Part shown: positions 61,074-64,000 of the stretch, one piece after another
How positions within the stretch are numbered: position 1 is the first letter of the stretch
Layout: each line of letters begins with the position of its first letter
Source: JANSWP01 sp041941305
GTDB lineage: Bacteria; Bacteroidota; Bacteroidia; Chitinophagales; Saprospiraceae
Reading direction: 5' to 3'
Assembly (NCBI GenBank): GCA_041941305.1
Contig: JBGTQJ010000050.1
Span: 4,084-68,083 of the forward strand
DNA length: 64,000 bases
The notes under the pieces: model-generated
The model's input: the letters and a program-made list of their open reading frames with translations, nothing else
Database searches by the model: none
Told to the model about the DNA's origin: nothing
Position numbers and translations under genes: made by a program

Positions 61074-61655
61074 TCATCCTGAATTTTGCAATAACTTTTC
61101 TACTATCTCCGGTTCATCCAAATAGCGATCGTACTGCTCAGAGAGATCCGATTCAACCTCGTACAGTTCAGGTCGTTCCATTTCATACTTATTCCAATAA
61201 ACAACTGGCGGTGTTTGCTTCACATGCAGCTTCCACTTACCTGAACGAACGGCATGTAACTCCGCCATTCTCCAATAATAAAATTCTGTACGAGGACTTT
61301 TATCCACCGCTCCTTTAAAATTGGGGATAAATCAAATCCATCCATCTTTCGATACTCCGGAATTTTGGTACCTGATAGGGCCGCAACAGTATTGATTAAA
61401 TCAAGTGTTGAACCCATTTCGTTAATCAATTTTGGCTGTACGATACCAGATCCTCAAAAGATCGTTGGTACGTGCTGCCCGACTTGGTGTACAGAGCGGT
61501 TGTGAATAGCAATGTTCAAATCGAATGCCTTTGGCAGCCATTTGATCGAGATAATGCGTTTGATAGGGCTCACCACCATTTGCGGCCACAGTTTCGAACC
61601 CCATATCGTCTGCCATGATTAGGATGATGTTTGGGAGAGTTGGAGTAGTGATTTT
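61074..61655 (-). pseudogene. Sulfatase pseudogene with internal deletion and frameshifts
   Basis: The opening PNIILIMADDMG (metal-binding Asp-Asp) and the modification motif LCTPSR identify a type I sulfatase. The nucleophile cysteine is present, but about 10 residues later the sequence jumps to the C-terminal part (STLDLINTVAALSG, then DGFDLSPILK), so roughly 250-300 residues of a normal ~450-500 are missing. A stop or frameshift lies near 61430 and a one-base frameshift near 61305; after it the frame resumes with DKSPRTEFYYWRMAELHAVR and ends LYEVESDLSEQYD. The N-terminal signal peptide is cut by a stop at 61658-61656. The remnant cannot encode an active enzyme. It lies just upstream of the regulators and may be the relic of a sulfated-polysaccharide locus. 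Confidence 0.88.
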
Positions 61656-61750
61656 TTATTTTGGCACGAGAAAGATATAAATAAAACGCAAAAAATAATT
61701 AAGCTTTTTGCTTTCAACATATGAACCATTCAAGTAACGACAGATTTTTA

Positions 61751-61893
61751 GGTGACATCTTCAAGGAACGAAGAAGGTGTCATCTTAAAATCTATTTCAG
61801 AATAAATACATCCAATTTAAAAGTTTCGATTGTTTTTGAGCTCATTCGTCATTCGTGAGGTGACACCTTCTCCTGCGTCGAAGATGTCACCTC
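61751..61893. repeat. REP-like hairpin pair 1
   Basis: The first hairpin (61751-61784) has arms GGTGACATCTTC and GAAGGTGTCATC. The second (61857-61893) has arms GGTGACACCTTC and GAAGATGTCACC with loop TCCTGCGTC. The pair is repeated 199 bp further on and again on the other side of the transposase. Confidence 0.85.
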
Positions 61894-61949
61894 ACTCAGC
61901 TAGTCATCTTCAATTATCAAATACTCTATATAACTATCACAGATTTTTA

Positions 61950-62092
61950 GGTGACATCTTCAAGGAACGAAGAAGGTGTCATCTTAAAATCTATTTCAGA
62001 ATAAATACATCCAATTTAAAAGTTTCGATTGTTTCTAAGCTCATTCGTCATTCGTGAGGTGACACCTTCTCCTACGTCGAAGATGTCACCTC
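61950..62092. repeat. REP-like hairpin pair 2
   Basis: Second copy of the hairpin pair (61950-61983 and 62056-62092) with the same arms; the second loop is TCCTACGTC. It ends 6 bp from the transposase stop codon. Confidence 0.85.
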
Positions 62093-62098
62093 AATCTG

Positions 62099-62862
62099 CT
62101 AGTCATCCTCAATTATTAAGTACTCTATTCTTGTCAAATCTACCTCAATTTGATCATGAAATTGAGAAAACGCTTTTTTTCCTCCAAACCAATCTAAGAC
62201 TACTTCCCTTTTTAAACTCGTAGGCTTTCCTGAAAGTATCGATAAATAGGAACTCCATGGATAATTTCTAAAATCATTTTGAATCCCATGATTTTTTGAG
62301 TTAGCATGGATATAATAAAGGTTATCAGGAATTTTATCGTATTCGCGCATGTGCGGGTGCGCGCATACGCGCGGGCGCGAAGTTGTAACCTTTTTCCTAA
62401 TAGCCTTTAATAAATCAAATAAGCAAAATGAGTTTGATTAAAAACTTCCACCCGCTTAAAAGGACGATAAAACAAATTACCACTTCGACTATATTTTTGG
62501 TTATATTTCATTGCGTAAGAAGTAAACAACCTTGTAAATTGGCTTGCTATTAATTTTGGCGTAATTCTCAAATCCTCTTCAGTTTCCAAAAATTCCCGTT
62601 GGGCTATCATCAAGTCTTTCAATTCCATATTATTAAGCATTTTAGTAATCGCTTCTATGCTTTTCACTTGAATCAAGAAGTGAAAATGTGTACCCATTAA
62701 ACAATAGACATAAGTATTAACATAAGACAATAAATATTCCTTGTATTTCTGCAAAAACAGCATCCTATCTCCATTATCTCTGAAAAGAGCCTCTTTATTG
62801 TTGGTTCTATTATATATGTGATAAAATCTTTCTGATTCTAGTGGCACAGAGTAATTGCTCAT
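62099..62862 (-). pseudogene. REP-associated tyrosine transposase (Y1/HUH), interrupted
   Basis: The N-terminal part from ATG 62862 encodes FYHIYNRTNNKEALF, CLMGTHFHFLIQVK (the HxH metal-binding motif of Y1 transposases) and SGNLFYRPFKRVEV. It stops at 62407 just after FAYLIY. The frame resumes beyond a 95-bp insertion with YIHANSKNHGI, which holds the presumed catalytic tyrosine, then NYPWSSYLSIL and the end IEYLIIEDD. Removing the 95 bp (element plus one 7-bp duplication) restores a continuous 222-residue frame, the usual size of the REP-associated family. Such transposases are single-copy chromosomal genes thought to mobilise flanking REP hairpins. Here hairpin pairs flank the gene on both sides, matching that picture. 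As it stands the enzyme should be inactive. Confidence 0.88.
62313..62414. mobile_element. Palindromic MITE-like insertion with 7-bp target duplication
   Basis: The element occupies about 62320-62407. It is flanked by direct repeats TAATAAA (62313-62319 and 62408-62414), and its ends are inverted repeats (AAGGTTATCAGGAA against AAGGCTATTAGGAA, 12 of 14 matching). Its core (62344-62380) is strikingly GC-rich, alternating CG and GC steps, unlike the surrounding AT-rich DNA. It interrupts the transposase next to its presumed catalytic tyrosine and has no coding capacity, so it must have been moved in trans. Confidence 0.82.
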
Positions 62863-62903
62863 AATTGCAGGGTTGGTTATCCTTACAAATTTAGAGTTTT
62901 AGA

Positions 62904-63027
62904 GTTATTTAGGAGGTGACATCTTCAGAAGAATGAGGAAGGTGTCACCTCCTAAATAACAAATCTAATCCAAACTTCAACGCTAAGATGACACCTTCTC
63001 CTGCCTCGAAGATGTCACCTTAGCGTT
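62904..63027. repeat. REP-like hairpin pair 3, upstream of the transposase
   Basis: The first hairpin has a 23-bp stem with one mismatch (62904-62926 with 62938-62960). The second has a 20-bp stem with two mismatches (62979-62998 with 63008-63027). Both share the GGTGACATCTTC-type core, and the second loop, TCCTGCCTC, is like pairs 1 and 2. Order and orientation are the same as on the other side of the gene. Confidence 0.87.
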
Positions 63028-63124
63028 TGTTTTAACATCATATCAGCCAATAATTATGTGCTAATAGCCAATACGTAACATCAATTACCTAGTAATTAAC
63101 CTTGTACCGTAAAGAGAAATCATC

Positions 63125-63895
63125 CTACTTTTCTCCAATAATCAGCAAATTTTCCGGTAAACCTTTCATAGGGGCAGCTTCCCAATCACCTACATAGGTA
63201 CCGTATTCGTCGACTTCTAAAATAGAACATCCCCCTTTTATCACTGCCTGAAAGAAATCACTCACCGTCCAGTGAAATTCAAAGCTTTCTATCTCTCCCT
63301 TTGCACCATACAAGATATCTTTAGTTTGGAAATACCGATAAGGCCCTCTTTCAAAATAAGGATTCTCTACAAATAGCTCCATTTTTGATTCCTTCCAAAC
63401 TCTTCGAAAGGGATGGTATTCATCCACGATAAACAATCCCTTTGGTCTTAAAACTCTGATAGCCTCAGAATAATATTGATTCAAATCTGAAACCCAGACC
63501 GCTACATGTCCGCCCGTATAAACCAGGTCAAATTCATTGTCTTTCAGAGCCGATAGCTTGGTTACGTCACTTTGCAGGAAATTGATATCCAAACCCAAAA
63601 TATCTGCCCTCCAAGCAGCCACTTCCAGTTGTTTTTCGGAAATGTCAACGGAAGTCACTTTTGCTCCTAATCCCGCAAGCGCAAAAACAGCCTGGTTGTC
63701 TCCACTGCCCAAAACGCAAACTTTTTTGCCTGAAATATTTTTAACCCTATTTAAAACCTTTTCGGAAAAAACCAGTGAAGGGTCCTTGTGACATTTTTTC
63801 CAGATTCCTCGACTGTCAGCACATTCTGCCCAACGTTGAGAAGAGGCATTCCATTTTTTTTGATTGGCCAGGTGCATTTCATTTAAGGTGTCCAT
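63125..63895 (-). CDS. Class I SAM-dependent methyltransferase (256 aa)
   Basis: ATG at 63895, with a normal full-length frame for the family. Motif I (VCVLGSGDNQAVFALAGLGA, about residues 56-75) is the glycine-rich SAM-binding loop, followed by the acidic end of strand 2 (VTSVDIS) that binds the ribose. FLQSDVTKL and FDLVYTGGHVAVWV correspond to motifs II and III, and VLRPKGLFIVDEYHP to the post-motif strand. The C-terminal part (RGPYRYFQ, FEFHWTVSDFFQAVI) presumably forms the substrate site. The substrate is not predictable; small molecules are most common in this group. The gene is separated from the transposase by 262 bp with hairpins and shows no operon partner in the window. Confidence 0.9.
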   Translation of the reverse strand: MDTLNEMHLANQKKWNASSQRWAECADSRGIWKKCHKDPSLVFSEKVLNRVKNISGKKVCVLGSGDNQAVFALAGLGAKVTSVDISEKQLEVAAWRADILGLDINFLQSDVTKLSALKDNEFDLVYTGGHVAVWVSDLNQYYSEAIRVLRPKGLFIVDEYHPFRRVWKESKMELFVENPYFERGPYRYFQTKDILYGAKGEIESFEFHWTVSDFFQAVIKGGCSILEVDEYGTYVGDWEAAPMKGLPENLLIIGEK

Positions 63896-64000
63896 TTAAA
63901 GATCTTTTTTGTCAAAAATGAGTTCTAGGAAACATGCATCATCCCCCCAAAGGCAGGGGTGATTGGTTCTAATTTAAACTGTTTTTAATCAAAATTAAAA
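63896..64000. other. Intergenic end of window
   Basis: I see no gene here. A C/G-rich imperfect hairpin (about 63940-63960, CCCC and GGGG arms) could be the end of a neighbouring transcript, but the window stops too soon to tell. Confidence 0.3.

Larger units (their letters stand above)
61656..62098. other. Gene-free repeat region downstream of the transposase
   Basis: No coding sequence is supported. The region consists of an AT-rich spacer (61660-61740) followed by the duplicated hairpin units described separately. Confidence 0.7.
61742..62128. repeat. 199-bp tandem duplication containing hairpin pairs and the transposase 3' end
   Basis: The segments 61742-61929 and 61941-62128 are nearly identical at a spacing of 199 bp. 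Each contains two hairpins and the last ten codons of the transposase, including its TAG stop (62101-62099 in the gene, 61902-61900 in the duplicate). The duplication therefore arose after the transposase was in place. Confidence 0.9.

Noticed and set aside
61065..63944. Identical 15-mer AAACATGCATCATCC at 61065-61079 and 63930-63944 as possible element ends
   Set aside because: A match this short is expected by chance in a window of this size, and no target duplication or extended inverted ends accompany it.

Overview
This window looks like chromosomal DNA of a member of the Bacteroidota, probably a Saprospira-type or related environmental lineage. The lineage guess rests on two hybrid two-component regulators (propeller, kinase, receiver and AraC in one chain), a TANFOR-type surface protein, very large LamG proteins and AT-rich intergenic DNA; no rRNA or marker gene confirms it. 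Every gene I support lies on the minus strand, so transcription runs from high to low coordinates.

Positions 1-51554 hold one block of five collinear genes for exported proteins, with gaps of about 20-170 bp. In order of transcription they are an outer-membrane beta-barrel-like protein (51554-49656), a 6139-residue protein opening with a TANFOR domain (49510-31091), a 7582-residue protein of LamG domains and an unnamed two-cysteine module (30925-8177), an 885-residue fibronectin type III protein (8154-5497), and a beta-helix protein (5404 to beyond the left edge; at least 1801 residues). Each has a signal peptide. I read this as a cell-surface adhesion or recognition apparatus. The three large proteins whose ends are visible lack a recognisable type IX secretion C-terminal domain.

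Upstream (51555-60982) lie two paralogous hybrid histidine kinase/AraC regulators. Both carry the same low-complexity repeat insertion inside the receiver domain. They are the obvious candidates to control the surface-protein block, by position only.

Positions 61000-63100 are a decaying mobile region: a sulfatase pseudogene that has lost its middle, a REP-associated tyrosine transposase broken by an approximately 95-bp GC-rich palindromic insertion, and three pairs of imperfect hairpins around that transposase, one pair inside a 199-bp tandem duplication. A SAM-dependent methyltransferase (63895-63125) closes the window.

The most striking features are the scale and modularity of the surface proteins (exact 408-bp and 1290-bp repeat periods, a dozen tandem ~232-residue modules), a ~1050-residue helical triple repeat apparently inserted inside a LamG domain, heptanucleotide repeats that have entered coding sequence in frame, and the transposase with its hairpin family. 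I found no tRNA, rRNA or CRISPR array.
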